From the NCBI GenBank assembly GCA_021234155.1, contig JAJEKV010000014.1, positions 9,753,563-9,817,562 on the forward strand: a DNA stretch of 64,000 bases, read 5' to 3'. Made by a program: the position numbers and the translations under genes. The DNA comes from Isoetes taiwanensis (Eukaryota > Streptophyta > Lycopodiopsida > Isoetales > Isoetaceae). The stretch's first letter is position 1, and each line of letters opens with the position of its first letter. Below, one piece after another: positions 42,298-54,853 of the stretch. The notes beneath the pieces were generated by a model, which made no database searches, had not been told where the DNA came from, and saw nothing but the letters and a program-made list of their open reading frames with translations.

Positions 42298-44521
42298 CTG
42301 AACAGCTACAGAGAAAAATATTTCTAATCACATTCTCTGCATAAAATATGCTTATTACAAATCTTTTCGATCTCATAAAACAATCACGAGGTTGTATCAG
42401 GGAAACAGAAAAGAAGACTATTGATGCTAAAATATTAAGCCATGAGATTATATGCACAACCTTGGCATGATAGAAATGCTGACATGAAAATCTGGCTAGA
42501 CTAATAGAGACCCTACTGCAATAGATATGACACTCTATTTATGATGTCCACGTATCAAGTCAGGATTAGCCCAACAACAAATAATGGCCTAGTTGGATCC
42601 ATGGAACATTTATGCACAGGGCTATATAACCCTAGCAAGACCATGTCCATGAGCAAGTTCGTTTTTCATTCCTCTTTAGTGAGATATCCTTTAGCGTTCT
42701 TTAGTGCTTTAATAACCTCTAAAGATCAAAATTGGAAAGAAGATTTAAAGATCTTTTAAAATGCAATCAACCTCATAGATGATCTTAATGGAAATTAAAG
42801 CATTTTCTTGTTGTTATACTACCAGGATTAAATGTGAGTTTCTCTACATAGAGCAGCCACTAGAATTCTATGGAGGACGCCATTTCAGATGGTAATTTTC
42901 TTAGATAACGTTGCCCTTTTTTTTATTTGTGGAATTGGAATTGGAATTGGAATTTGGAAAAACAGCTATATTATTCCCTTGTGCAAGTGGTTATATTGTA
43001 TGGGTGTGAGAAAAAGCTTTTACACACTGAAGTGGGAATGAAGTTACAGATGCCAACACCATATGCAATGATGCTTGCCATGATTGCTGCCAAGGTAGAT
43101 ATGCTTCCTCTTGAAGGGGAGGCTGGCAACAAACTGCTTACAGGCATATGCTTGCTTGGATGCGAATAAGTTTATGCTATCGAATTGTTGAAAAAGGAAG
43201 GTGGGAAAACCTACAATGAGCCGAAGACAACACTGCAGAGGACTAGATGCACACTCTGTTCTGTTGCAAAAAATATGAGGTGCACTATTGCTGCCATGGA
43301 TGTGTCTCGAAAGTAGTTTTTCATCATTCGTGTAAGACCAATAGGCACACTTTCAGTAAGTCCATTCTGTCCCATAATTTACGTATCACAAGCAGTTTTG
43401 AAATATCCAACGTCATGGAAATTGGCTCTCAGTGTCACCAATTAGTCCATGGTGAGTTCTTGGGTCTATATCCAGTCTGCCCATGTGCTCTAACTCCATT
43501 CTACTACTCAATTTCGACCCTATTGTTGCTGCAAATAATAATACTACATCCTTACTCTTATGCACCAGTACAACCGTGTTACATTGCGAAATCCCATTCA
43601 GCATAGCTGTATTAAAATGACTTTAATATATTTGATCACTGTATCCTGGCCATTTAAGCATCTGGCAACTAGAGCACAGGTGTTTTCTTGAACAGAAGTG
43701 AACTGAACCTATATTATTATGGCTAAGCTTGTCCATCTTCTACTGAAACCTCAAAAGAATCTTGTTGATGGAAAACAAAAAAATATGAAACCTAGCCTAA
43801 GAATCACACTTGAGATCTTGTTCCACTTCCAAAAAGGCAAACATTGAGAGCAAAGTTCAAGTAAAATGCATATGGAAGATTCAACACAGACTTTGGATTT
43901 GAAGGGAAACTCCAGGAGTACTTTGAAGATGCCTTTGCTTCAGTAGCTAGAATAACCATAATTAGACACATTATGACATCAACAGCTACAGCTCCACAAG
44001 GTTAAAATGTCCACCAGAGGGACTTCCGCCCAGCGTAGGGAAGAGTCCTTACGATTACCAACTTGATTCCTACCTAAAATTGCTCCAATGGCATGGCAGT
44101 ATGATTTACTAAAAACACATAGCCTTGGTCTCTTACACATCTTACAGACAGCTCTATATGCAGGATTGCAGAAGATGATTGCAAGTTGCTCAGCTATCAT
44201 CTTCCTTATAATATCATTTGTCTACAACAGGCTATACTAGCGCTTTTTACCATTTCGTTACAACAGTCTCAAGTCTTGGGGATTTCAACTTCGTCATGTG
44301 TGAATTGAGGTTTGAGGAAGAACGCAATCCGATTCATTAGGCATGTGCACATTAAGCCAAGTACTGACGTTTTCTACTTACCTCATTCAAATACAACGAA
44401 GATAGATTGAAAGTCTGTGCTTGGATGTTGATGGTTTTCTTGGTTGAAAGTGGGGTAGCTTGTGCAAAGGGCATATTTTATGTATCCATATTAAACGGTA
44501 AATATGTAAGGGAGTATTCAC
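42298..44521. other. Probable upstream RH50 sequence, exons not identified
   Basis: RH50 needs more N-terminal coding sequence upstream of 42297. I could not find a convincing exon here. The 73-codon minus frame at 43979-44200 contains SLRWAEVPLVDILTLW but no family match. Confidence 0.35.
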
Positions 44522-44825
44522 CTCTAGGGATCGAATATGAAGACGAACGGTACAGCCTATCTTCGTCTATGTCTCCAGGAATTGCCACTTTAGTAGGATT
44601 CCATCTAAGCTCCCGTCGTGACACAACAGGCAGTTCAGAACCGTCCACTCCCCACACTAACACCTTTTCTCCTGTCTCGTCGTCCACAATCTGATGCAAA
44701 GTATCATGCTTGCCGAAGCAACTAGCAAATTGGACACTCCCACACTTCCTGCTACCACCACTCTGGTTTGGAGACCAGGCCATCCAGATGTGCAGCATGG
44801 CGCTCTCCATTCCCAAGCACGCCAT
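44522..44825 (-). CDS. Orphan first-exon candidate, unknown product
   Basis: On the minus strand the start context is AGCCATGGCG, a good plant initiation context. The frame reads MACLGMESAMLHIWMAWSPN, then a Ser/Gly-rich link, HDTLHQIVDDETGEKVLVWG, SELPVVSRRELRWNPTKVAI, and ends SSSYSIPR at a donor-like CTAGAG|GTGAAT. Phase at the end is 1, which does not join directly to the 42297 acceptor without a stop, so a further exon is needed if it belongs to RH50. The position, 2.2 kb upstream on the same strand, and the start context make an RH50 5' exon plausible but unproven. I do not recognise the protein. Confidence 0.45.
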
Positions 44826-44910
44826 GGCTTTGCTGATTTTTTGCTGATTTTTTTTCCGTATCCTCTTATCCTAGCCTAGGTGGTAAAAGTGGGTGGAGGT
44901 CCGTATCATA

Positions 44911-44962
44911 TCTCTCATTAAAACTTAGGAATTATAATATCTCTCATTAGAACTTAGGAATT
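44911..44962. repeat. Short tandem duplication
   Basis: TCTCTCATTAAAACTTAGGA and TCTCTCATTAGAACTTAGGA follow each other about 30 bp apart. Confidence 0.85.
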
Positions 44963-45009
44963 GAATTGAATTTCATCCTACACATATCAAAAAAAACTGC
45001 TGCTGGTGG

Positions 45010-45245
45010 GGCAAATATAGAAAGTAACATAACACACAAAAAGGTTACTGGGACCCAAACATAGAAAGTAACGTAGCAGGACTAAAAAACCTCGTCCTGA
45101 AGGGCTTTCGAGGATAAAACCTTAGCCATAATAAGCTCGTTGATAAACTGTAAAGTTGTACCACTACTGAAGGTATATACAATATCACACGTAGTGGCTA
45201 GTTAGGTTTAACCAACCCAGTATATCGTTCCTGAATAGTTGCAAA
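45010..45245 (-). mobile_element. LINE 3'-end fragment
   Basis: GGGACCCAAACA, GGACTAAAAAACC, GAAGGGCTTTCGAGG and AAAACCTTAGCCATAATAAG occur in the same order as GGGACCCAAACA, GGATTAAAAAACCC, GAAGGGTTTTTGAGG and AAACCTTAGCAGTAATAAG at 14068-14170. This is a 3'-UTR-only copy of the same LINE family. A weaker echo (GAAACCCTGCCCTTGCGGGT) occurs near 45648. Confidence 0.75.
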
Positions 45246-45639
45246 TGCTAGGCAATACTAGAAGGTGTGTTACATGAATATGGTAGCTTGGGGGAGTGAT
45301 CTAGATGTTGATTTTGGTGACTTCACATGGGGGCGAAGCTAGGCTAAGATATGGCAAGGAAAGCCAATGTAAATAATGTTGTTTATACTACGAGATATTT
45401 ATTACCTTGAGCCTTGAGTTATCTATCACGTTAATAAAATACAAGCGCTTTATCGCAGGGGTTGTAAAATCACTGAATACAAATGATTCCCCTACTAGGA
45501 GTAGAAATGTTTGAAAATATTGATTAATATGCTTCGAAACTAGACAATCATTGAGAGCACGATAAAAATGAAGAAAATAAAATAAAATGTGATACATTCC
45601 TGTTTAAATGACACAAAGTGAGAGGAACTGGCGATAGTG

Positions 45640-46464
45640 GGATGAAGAAACCCTGCCCTTGCGGGTTTTCAAGGAAAACCCTAATGAGAAACGGCCGAGA
45701 ATGTTCTAAAGGAATGCCCACAGCACCCGAACCAGAATGAAGACAGTTCGAATATATCGCCCAAAAAATTTGAAGCATGCGAAGGTTGAAGATCGACCGC
45801 TAGCATACATTAGTCGACAAACATAATGGCAAGGCATCCCCAAGGAGGAGCTCGGCCCCGCGCCCTCTGACAACCGAGAGATCTTCACAAAGTAACTTGT
45901 AGTATAATGTCTGGAGATGAGAATGACCCATTAGAAAATTAGGTGCTTGAAGCCAGGGTAAATATTATAATCTCGGAGACTATACCGCCACCCCGAGAAA
46001 AACTAAATAATTATTGCCTTAGAGGCTAAAGCGCCACTTCGAGAAATATAAAAGATAAAACAACAGAGTAATTGAAAAAAAAAACCTGACACTTGCATAG
46101 ATATATAAAATAAAAGAACCATCCAAGCCCATAACACAAAGAAAGAAAAGTGGGGCGGGAAGCTTAGTAGAGCCAAAGCAACAAATACTAGGAGAAGCTC
46201 AAGAGAATGCCGATAACTCCCATGGAGAAAAAAGGCAGTATAAATAGGAGAAAATGATAATGGGCACCCCCCGAGTAGAAGAGGAACCTATAGCCTTGGT
46301 GACGAGACAAAGGCGAACTGATGAAGCTAATAGAGTAAAAAAGGAGTGAAGGTATCAAATGGAAAAAGTGGTAAATGGGAACGGACATACAGCAAGAATC
46401 AAGCTGACCACATGGACCAAAATGAACAAGGTCAAGATGGTAAAAAAAAAAATTGGAAAGAAGC
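45640..46464. repeat. Purine-rich repetitive tract, left part
   Basis: A- and G-rich plus strand with phrases like GAGTAGAAGAGG and GGACCAAAATGAACAAGG. The same style of sequence resumes at 51558 on the other side of the complete copia, so the copia split one tract. Confidence 0.6.
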
Positions 46465-46823
46465 TGAAATTAAATATAATGCATAGACAATGGAATCATA
46501 TATTCATGTATGAATTTGAGAATACATATCTGTCTTGAGAGACAGTAGCAGACTGGAAGGGTTTTCCCGTAGTTGTGCAATGCTTGAGTTGAACTATATT
46601 ATACATATGGAAAATAGGACAGTTTATGTAAGCAGGTGAAAGGATATACATGAAAGGTCATGAGGGCATGTCTCTTGGGAAAGGACATGGCTATTGGAAA
46701 AGGCATGTCTATTGGAGACATGGATCAATGAGGTGGACAAGCTTATATGCCTTATGGGTAACGTGGCAAAATGATGACGGTTTGCAGGCAGTGGGTGACC
46801 TACAGAATCCCATTTCGTTAATA
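46465..46823 (-). repeat. Copia 3' LTR
   Basis: Starts TGAAATTAAATATAATGC on the plus strand and ends GTTAATA next to the polypurine tract (AAAGGGGAGTA on the minus strand, 46824 onward). It is about 90% identical to the other LTR, with small indels. Confidence 0.9.
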
Positions 46824-46918
46824 CTCCCCTTTAGTCGATGCCTGTCGGATTGTCTTCTATGTTGAGGCTCTGCATAAAACAAATTTGTCTTTTGGTAGAG
46901 GTTTTGTAAGAAAATCTG

Positions 46919-49360
46919 CTACCATATCTTCAGTGGGGCAATATTGAAGTTGAATCTTCTTCTCAAGAATCGTTTCCCGTCATTATGTTTTGATCTAGCA
47001 TTGATTCTTGGTTGAGTTGCCATGCTGATGCAACTTGTGCTATCAGTCTTGATTAACATTGGTCCTTGTGAAGGTATCATGTTATCTTCAAGTAACCTGC
47101 AGAGCCATATAGCTTTTTTTGTTGCTTGGCACATAGCTATATATTCGGCTTCAACACTGGATAAGGAAATTGTATGTTGCTTCTTAATATACCAGAAGAT
47201 GGTGCTTTTTCCAAGTTGAAAACAATATCCAGTTGTAGATTTGTGAAATTCAACATAATTGGCATAAGAAGCATCACTATAACCTGTGAGTGTGAGCGAA
47301 CCACCTTGTAACGTAAGTCCAAAGTTAGGGGTGCCAGAAAAATGGCGAAGAATTCTCTTCCCTGCAGCCCAGTGCAGAGGTTATGGATTACTCAAGAATT
47401 GACTCACAAAACTGACTGCGTGAGCAATGTCGGGTCTTGCACATATAGCAGCATACATGAGACTGCCTACTGCACTTGCATAGGGTGTATTCGTCATGAT
47501 CTCTTCTTCTTGAGGATTTTGGGGACACGTATCTTTGGATAATTTTATATTCATATCGATTGGAGTACTTATTGGCTTGTCCATATCAAATTTCTTTAAG
47601 GGGTCTTCAATATATTTTTGTCGACTAAGATGAATTATCTTATTTTTCCGATTTCTTAGGACTTGGATTCCTAAGCAGTAAGCAATTTCACCATGATCAG
47701 TCATTTGAAATTTTTTGGAAAGAATTTGTTTACAATTGCAAGTTGTTGCTTATTAATATGGCATCATCCACATACAAAGCTAGGAGCAAAATATGACAGT
47801 TTTTCTTCTTGATAAGATGTTACTATTTGCTCCCCCTTGCTCATAGCTATGTGACTTGAGAAAGGTGTCAATCCGTTGATACCAGGCTCGTGGAAACTGT
47901 TTGAGGCCATATAAAGACTTATGTCACTTGCATACTAAAGTCTCTTGTCCGGATTGAACGTAACCTTTAGGTTGTTTCATGAAGATATCTTCTTCCAAGT
48001 TACCATGAGAAATGCAGTCTTAACATCCAGTTGATGGATGTGCATCAACTAGTGTGAGTAGAGTTTTGTTGGATGTCATTTTGACAACAGGAGAGAAGGT
48101 ATCAAGGTAATCAATCCCTTCAATTAGAGAATATCCTTTTTCTACTAATCTTGTTTTATAACGATCAATGGATATTTGCATTTAAAGAGCCACTTACAAC
48201 CAATTGCCTTACGCCTTAGTGGGAGTGCTTGCAAGGTTCATGTCTGATTCTTCACGAGAGAATCATATTCAGAAGCCATACCATCGTGCCATTCTTTGGA
48301 ATTTGGATCTGATAAAGCATCTTTAAGAGTCAATGGATCATCAACTATGGTTATAGCAACATGCTTCTTTAATGATTGCATGGAAGACTCCAAAGTCTTC
48401 AAAGAAGGAGTATGTTTTCGACCATATCGACTTGTACTTGGGGATGCCACTAGAGGAAGTGGGCTATCCATAAACTGTTGCTTGCACATTATCAAGGGCT
48501 TCGTCACTAGAGGTGATTCGTTGGGCATCTTGAACATCTTCATCTTGCATAATTTCGGGAGCAAGATCTTCAGTGTTGATGTTTGTTGGGTCTTCATCTG
48601 GAACTATAACAAGAGTTTGTTGTTCTGCTTGAAATAGTTGGAGGATTGGGTTGCATGTTATCATTCTGAATGAGAGGAGATATTGGAGGATAGAGGACTT
48701 GCCAATGGGCCTTGACACCAAGATGTAGGAGATATATCTTTCAGATTCCAGAAGGTATCTTCAACAAATGTAACATCTCGGGAGATGAAAACCTCCTTGA
48801 GGGGTGTATATACGATATGCCTTGGCAGACATACTATAGCCAACAAAGATACATTTGATACTATGGTCCTCCCATTTTCTTCGTTTTTGTTTAGGTACAT
48901 GCACATATCCAATACAAGCAAACACTTTTAGATGGGATAGTGTTGAATCCAAGATACATATGGAGTTTGATCTCGCAAAGCTTGTGTGAGCAATCGATTT
49001 TGAATGTAGGTAGCTGTTCGTCCCAAAAATAATGAGGAAGTTGACTTAAAAGCAACATAGTTCTTGCACCTTCAGCAAGAGTGCGATTCTTTCTATCGGC
49101 TACACCATTCTGTCGAGGAGAGTATGGGGCCGTTAAATTTCTGTCAATTCCATGTTGTGCACAGAAACTTGTGCTTGGAGAATATATTCACCACCATTAT
49201 CAGATCTGAGACATTTGATGGTTCTTTCAAGTTGATTTTCAGCTAGAGCTTTGAATTCTTTGAAAGCTTCTAAAGCAATGTCAGTGTGTACCAAGTCAAG
49301 TGGATGCTCGGTTCTTGAATGACTTGGCCCTGGGAAAAGGTAACAGATGATGCTTGTCAA
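46919..49360 (-). pseudogene. Copia integrase, RT and RNase H, fragmented
   Basis: The integrase part has VHTDIALEAFKEFKALAENQ, IKCLRSDNGGEY (with the catalytic Asp) and, after a shift, NGVADRKNRTL. The RT entry has ALSDPNSKEWHDGMASEYDS near 48250-48310; the middle of RT (47720-48230) is broken by many stops. The later part reads HGEIAYCLGIQVLRNRKNKI and GSLMYAAICARPDIAHAVSF at 47381-47700. RNase H ends KKAIWLCRLLEDN and MLIKTDSTSCISMA. A direct deletion removes part of the integrase core around 49300. Confidence 0.82.
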
Positions 49361-49739
49361 TTAAACATGCTTCACATACTGGCAAATTGGTATTTGGCTG
49401 AATTTAAAAATCTCAAACCATCTTCTTGGAGTGGAGTTGCTTAAAGGCATGCAGTCCAACATGTTCCAATCGTAAGTGCAATTGATAAACATCATTGGGA
49501 GTGGTGGTCACTGCATTGACAGAGTGTTGAAGCACATTAGAAAGTGGGAATCTATACAGACTTCCTTCGTGTATGCCTTGAGCAAGTTTGCGTGCATTGA
49601 GATCTTGAAGTTGGCACTCATTGATGCCAAATTGTTTAAAACAACATTATAAATCTTGCTAAACTGAGAGCAAGTTCTTGGTCAAATGTGGCACTCATTG
49701 ATGCCAAATTGTACTTTTAAAACAGCATTATAAATCTTG

Positions 49740-50920
49740 CTAAACTGAGAGCAAGTTCTTGGTCAAACGCGGTACATGGAATACATCATGTATTGTTTTG
49801 GTCGATCCATCGGGCATTTGCACCAAAACCTTGCCTTGTCCTTCGATACTGAGGGGACTATCATCTCCTAAGAGAACAATATTCCCAAGTGGCATCTTCT
49901 GATATGTGATAAATGAATCACGTTGTGGAGTCATATGAGCGGTGCATGTTGAATCTAAAAACCAACCACCAGAATGGTTAGTCACAGAAGAACATGAAAC
50001 TTGTGAGACACATAACCTTTCTTAATGATCATGGATGATCATGTTTGCCTTGTTACGCTTTTTTACAAGTCGCGTGTGACAATGTTGGGCATAATGGTTT
50101 GGTTTGCCACAATAACTGCATGTTAGTTTGCGATTCATGGGCTTCTTGTTGAAGCCTTTGCTTGCATCATCCTTGTTGAAAGATTGATGATTAAAGGACG
50201 AACTGGATCGTGAATTGGGTCGAAACTTGAGCTTGCCTCCATAGTTTACCCACTTGTTGCTTGAGTATAAAGCAACAACCCCATCACTAGAAGTGTTCAA
50301 TGACTTTGTTCTAGTTTCTTCTTGAAGAAGCATGGCTATGGTGGATTGCAGTGGCATAATATTAGAGACTGCTGCGGCTGATCTGGCGGCTCCCATTGCT
50401 TAAGTGCCTATAGATTGTATAAAAGTATCATAGGAAGGAGGCAAACTTCCTAGAAGGGTCATCACTACATCAGAATCTTGAATTAGAGAGACAGCTGCAG
50501 CGAGTTGCCCCAAAAGTGTCTTGAATTCATTGATGAATTCGGCCATGCTTTGATTTTTCACCATTTGGAGAGATTTATAAAATCGTTTTCTTCGAAAAAG
50601 TTTGGTACATGCATCTTGAGGTTCATACATACCAACTAGATGTTCCCAAGCTTCTTTAGATGTTTTGGCACTGTTGACATGAGTCACCACATTGTCCTTC
50701 AGATTGAGTATGATAGCAGCGAGTGCTCTACCATTTCGGGCCTCCCATTTGGCCTTCTCCTCTTGGGCAGTTGATCATACTTCAGAACCATCAATCATTC
50801 TCCATAAATCTTTTTCTAGAAGTAGAATCTTCATTTTAAGTTTCCAGTGATGGAAACTGACGCCATCAAATCTCTCTATAAGTCAATGTGTCTCAGTTAA
50901 AGTAGAAGCCATAATTATGG
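49740..50920 (-). pseudogene. Copia gag and protease
   Basis: Gag reads FDGVSFHHWKLKMKILLLEK near 50870-50810, VVTHVNSAKTSKEAWEHLVG, FINEFKTLLGQLAAAVSL and LLGSLPPSYDTFIQS, with stops near 50775 and 50400. A CCHC knuckle CSYCGKPNHYAQHCH lies at about 50125-50080. After another stop the protease reads WFLDSTCTAHMTPQRDSFI, with DSTC in place of the usual DSGA/DSGC, then VFHVPRLTKNLLSV. The domain order is standard copia. Confidence 0.85.
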
Positions 50921-51172
50921 TTTGATTATAAAAAAATCCATCAAGAGGGGTAAAAAAAAATTCAGAGAATTTCTGTCAGCCTTAAGGATGCGCTTCTTCT
51001 GCGGTAAACGCCATTTATTCGTGCTGTAAATCTCTGATTTACTCTGAATATTGCCTTCCTTATTTTTTATTCTCTACATTGTGCGATTCGCTTGTTGATG
51101 CGAGAAATGGCATGCTGGATTCTTGATTTCTTGGCCATTGCTTGGATCGCGAGATATCAAGCTCTGATACTA

Positions 51173-51557
51173 TGAAATTAAATATAATACATATGGCAGA
51201 AAACAAGAATCTTATATAATCATACAAAATTGAATAGATAATGGAATCATATATTCATGTATGAATTTGAGAGTACATATCTGTCTTGAGAGACAATAGC
51301 AGACTGGAAGGGCTTCCCCGTAGTTGTGCAATGCTTGGGTTGCATTGTATTGTAAATATGGAAAATAGGACAGTTTATGTAAGCAGGTGAAAGGGTGTAT
51401 GAAAGGTCATGAGGGCATGTCTCTTGGGAAAGGACATGGCTATTGGAAAAGGCTGTCTATTGGAGACATGGATCAATGAGGTGGCTTAAGGGTGACGTGG
51501 CAAAATGATGCCGGTTTGCAAGCAACAGGTAACCTACGGAATCTCATTCTGTTAAGA
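51173..51557 (-). repeat. Copia 5' LTR
   Basis: Starts TGAAATTAAATATAATAC on the plus strand. The bases just left of it (51159-51172) read TAGTATCAGAGCTT on the minus strand, the primer-binding site for initiator Met-tRNA. It ends GTTAAGA before the GAAGC duplication and carries a short insertion not in the other LTR. Confidence 0.9.
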
Positions 51558-53980
51558 GAAGCGGCAAAGCAAACTGAAGAAGAAGGTAACTAAGGAAATA
51601 CGAAAAGAACAACATGAACGAAAACTTAATATAGGAAAGCACGGATAAGGGATAAATATGGACACATGGCCATAGTGAGCTAGAGGGGTGGAATGATGAA
51701 GCAAAAGGAACAAGTAGTCAAGAGCCCCGAGACCAAGGAGCTAATATGAAGCAGATAGAAGGGAAAAAGGCATTATTAGAGCAAATGGTACCAAGATAGA
51801 AAGTTGGGACTAGCGAGGCAAAAGAGACTACAGAACTAAGGGGCCTAATGGCCAATAGGGTAAAATGACACGATAACAATGCATCTAACTGAAAGAAAAG
51901 GGGCATATGAACACATACAAGTGATAGAACTAACTGGACCGAAAAACAACCAAACCAATGGGACCAAGGGGACAAAATGGAACAACACGAAACATCAGAA
52001 CAAATGAAAATAAATAAATGAAAGGAATCCAAAGGAGTCAACCATAAAAATGACGGACATGCAAGGAACAAAAAGACATATACACACAAAGGCCCATGAA
52101 GGTAAACCGAAAAGACCACGAGAGACCTAAAATATACTTCCCTTAACATTAAACACCCGTTTCAAACTCTAAAAGAATGATAATAGAATGGATCTATCAA
52201 AGATGTCAAAACTGCTAGAAAACAGTAGAATGGAATGAATGAAAAGGGAAATAAATCAATGTGAGCTAATTATGAGCAATGACAAAAGAAACATGCCTAA
52301 AACAAAATGCTTCAGCTAAATTACTCCACAAAATCACAAGAAAAAAACTTGGACAGCAAGAAATAGACTAAATGGGACTAGGAGGACAAAAGAAACAACT
52401 AGAATGCATGTTACATTGAATGCAACAGAAATAACGAGCAATTAAAGAAGATGTAATGTTGGTAAAGGAGCACAAGCGAGTACAAGTGGAATGATGAAAC
52501 AAGAGGAATGGAGAGTAAAGACCATTGGGAGAAAAGAGGCGATGAAAAACAGAAAAAAAGAAAAAAGGTACTACTTTGCACAAACGATACCAAGAGATAT
52601 AAAGTGAAACAACACGAAGAAAAAAGGAACCTGTAAAAGGAAGCCCAATGGGCAAGGAAATAGAGAACTCAATGGAGAGAAAACCGCAGAGAACTCAACG
52701 GAATAATTTGGAAGACTTGGAGTGCAGAGAGATACATAACAAATGAAAGCAAGGAACTAAATCAGAGAGCAAATGAAAGCTATGGAGCATAGAAAGACAA
52801 ATGGAAAAATGAAGGAGAAAGGAAACCTATAGAACCAATGGGATAACGAATAAAGGAAGAACAAAAAAGGAGAACTGAGAGACTATGGAGAACCAAATGA
52901 AGAGCAAGCTATGGATAACTCAATAGGTGGTGCAACAAGATACTTGAAACAAACGAAACCAAATAAAGAAGAAAAAACAATCAAAACAGTTGGATAATAA
53001 GGCAAAGAAAGACTTGTAACTTCTAGAAAAACTTGTAACTTCTAGACCTGTTTTAAATGACAAGAAGACACATTAAGTTGCTTGTCCTGAACACCAGCAA
53101 AAAGTCCTAACTCCAGGATAAAAAGACAGATATGTAGCTATACCTATATTAGAAGAGATTGCATCCAAAAGATCAATCATAAAAAAGACGAGCCCTCAAA
53201 AGACACCTAATAATAAAAGTGAAATATCTAATTGCTAGCAGAAAAAAGATCATGGCTCACTTTTTAATCAATGCCCTCAAGCGATAACTAATGGATTAAT
53301 GAAAATAAGATACAGCCAGCTTCAGAAGGCTAACATAGACCCACACCTTGCAACTCTTAACATATACCAATCAACACGAACAACCACAAACAATCGAGGC
53401 CATCCAAAACTACACCAACCAAGTAAAATGAAACAATATGTCAAATGAGCATAACCAACCGCTAGAATAGAGACGGAGCATGACTAGTCCATGAACAAGG
53501 AGGATAAGAGCCTATTGCATCACTAAAAACCGAATGCAAACATACTAGAGGAATAAAACGGGAAAAAATGCTTAAGATGATAGTATGCATCATAAAAAAT
53601 GATGAAAGAAGGGGGCGACCACATATATTCGCTAAAAGGACCAAAAACATGCGACCTCAGAACTTTCTATATGAAGGACTAAATATGGCAAACCGTTTCC
53701 TCTAGGCATATGTCGCCTGGGGTAAGTAACAAGAGAATGTTTCCAGTCTCACCGGGGAATATGGACAAACAAGGTCATAATTGACTAGAGAAGGGACAAA
53801 ACAAGATTAAAGCATGAAAAGTTGATAATGGTGGCAAAGGATCATAAACGAGTAAGAGTGAAATGATGAGGCAAGAGGGAAGAAGAGAAAAGAGCCAAAG
53901 ACTAACAAAGGGAACATACAAAAACACATGATGCGTTAGACAAACTGATCCACAAAGTCATAAGAAAAAACCTTAGCTAG
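51558..53980. repeat. Purine-rich degenerate tandem repeats
   Basis: The plus strand is strongly A/G-rich. Blocks recur about 1.4-1.6 kb apart: AAATCACAAGAAAAAAACTT followed by AAATGGGACTAG near 52330 and again near 53950; GGTAAAGGAGCACAAGCGAG near 52452 and a variant near 53828; GGAATGATGA-x-CAAGAGG near 52490 and 53860. The long minus-strand open frames here (such as 51718-52149) are hydrophobic by-products of this composition, not genes. Confidence 0.6.
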
Positions 53981-54624
53981 CAAGGAATGGAATGGACTAA
54001 AATGGGACTAGAACAGGCATAGCGATTCTTAATGGTGTGCTTATTGAGCTGCCTATAGTCAATACACATCCTCAAGGAGCCATCCTTTTTCTTAACAAAA
54101 AGGATAGGAGCGCCAAAAGGCGAAACACTAGGCCGAATGAGGCCTAAGTTTAGTAACTCCTGAAGTTGCTTCTTAAGCTCTGCCAACTCAGGGGGACTCA
54201 TACGGTACGGGGCCTTGCTGGTAGGCTTAGTACCTGGTTCCAAGGCTATCTCACATTCTACTCCTCTAAAAGGAGGGAGCTTCTGGATCTCGTCTGGAAA
54301 AAGATCGCTAAATTCTCGGAGAAGATTGGCAATCCCTTCCGGCAAGGTATCAACTACTTGCTTCTGCTTGGCATCTGATTCAATGGAGGCAAGTCTAATA
54401 ATGCAAAGCAACTTATCTTTACGTATAGCCTTATCTAACTGCCTGATGGTGATAGACTGCATAATGGGGTTTAAGGAGTCACCTTTTATAGTTACGCGGG
54501 CTCCGTTAGCGGCGTTGAAGGTAACTTCCCGTTTCTCGCAGTCTATATTGGCTTTTGCAGATGCCAAGAATTCCATACCAACAATAAGATCATATTTGCC
54601 AATATCCATTAACTCGGCACCCAA
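53977..54624 (-). pseudogene. Gypsy protease end and RT N-terminal part
   Basis: 215 codons. [20 protein letters not shown] closes the protease, [20 protein letters not shown] is the link, and [40 protein letters not shown] and [19 protein letters not shown] are RT motifs 1 and 2. The last 12 codons come from adjoining DNA, so the catalytic YxDD is lost. Confidence 0.88.
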
Positions 54625-54793
54625 AGCAACTGGTGCACCGCAACCGTGATCTTAAGGTTAATCGCGACCATGATGAGTGTCTGATTCTACCACTGGCTAA
54701 GGTGACCGGCTTCGGTCGGGATCTCAAAGTTTCAAGCCGCAATACCTGGGCCATTCTAGGAGAAGCAAAATTATGTGTACTACCCGTATCCAT
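54590..54793 (-). pseudogene. Gypsy protease active site
   Basis: Begins MDTGSTHNFASPRMAQVLRL. DTGSTHNF is the aspartic protease motif of plant gypsy elements. A frameshift near 54690 separates it from the remainder of the protease. Confidence 0.85.
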
Positions 54794-54853
54794 CAGAATT
54801 ATAAAGGGCTTGCTGTCTACTTGACCTATGGTGGAAATAACGGGCGGTGACTT

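Larger units (their letters stand above)
46465..51557 (-). mobile_element. Complete, degenerate Ty1/copia retrotransposon (5.1 kb)
   Basis: Both LTRs, primer site, polypurine tract and all pol domains are present on the minus strand, and GAAGC flanks it at 46460-46464 and 51558-51562 as a 5-bp target duplication. Order: 5' LTR 51173-51557, primer site, gag 50020-50920, protease about 49740-49985, integrase about 49000-49360, spacer with integrase end 48700-48960, RT about 47380-48600, RNase H about 46919-47330, polypurine tract, 3' LTR. Frameshifts and stops interrupt most domains. Its expected left-end TG has become TC and TA in the two LTRs. It is inserted in the purine-rich tract upstream of the helicase. 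Confidence 0.92.

Noticed and set aside
51718-52149. 143-codon hydrophobic membrane-like protein (-)
   Set aside because: It is the antisense of the purine-rich tract; its Phe/Leu/Ser composition follows from the base bias and no motif is present.
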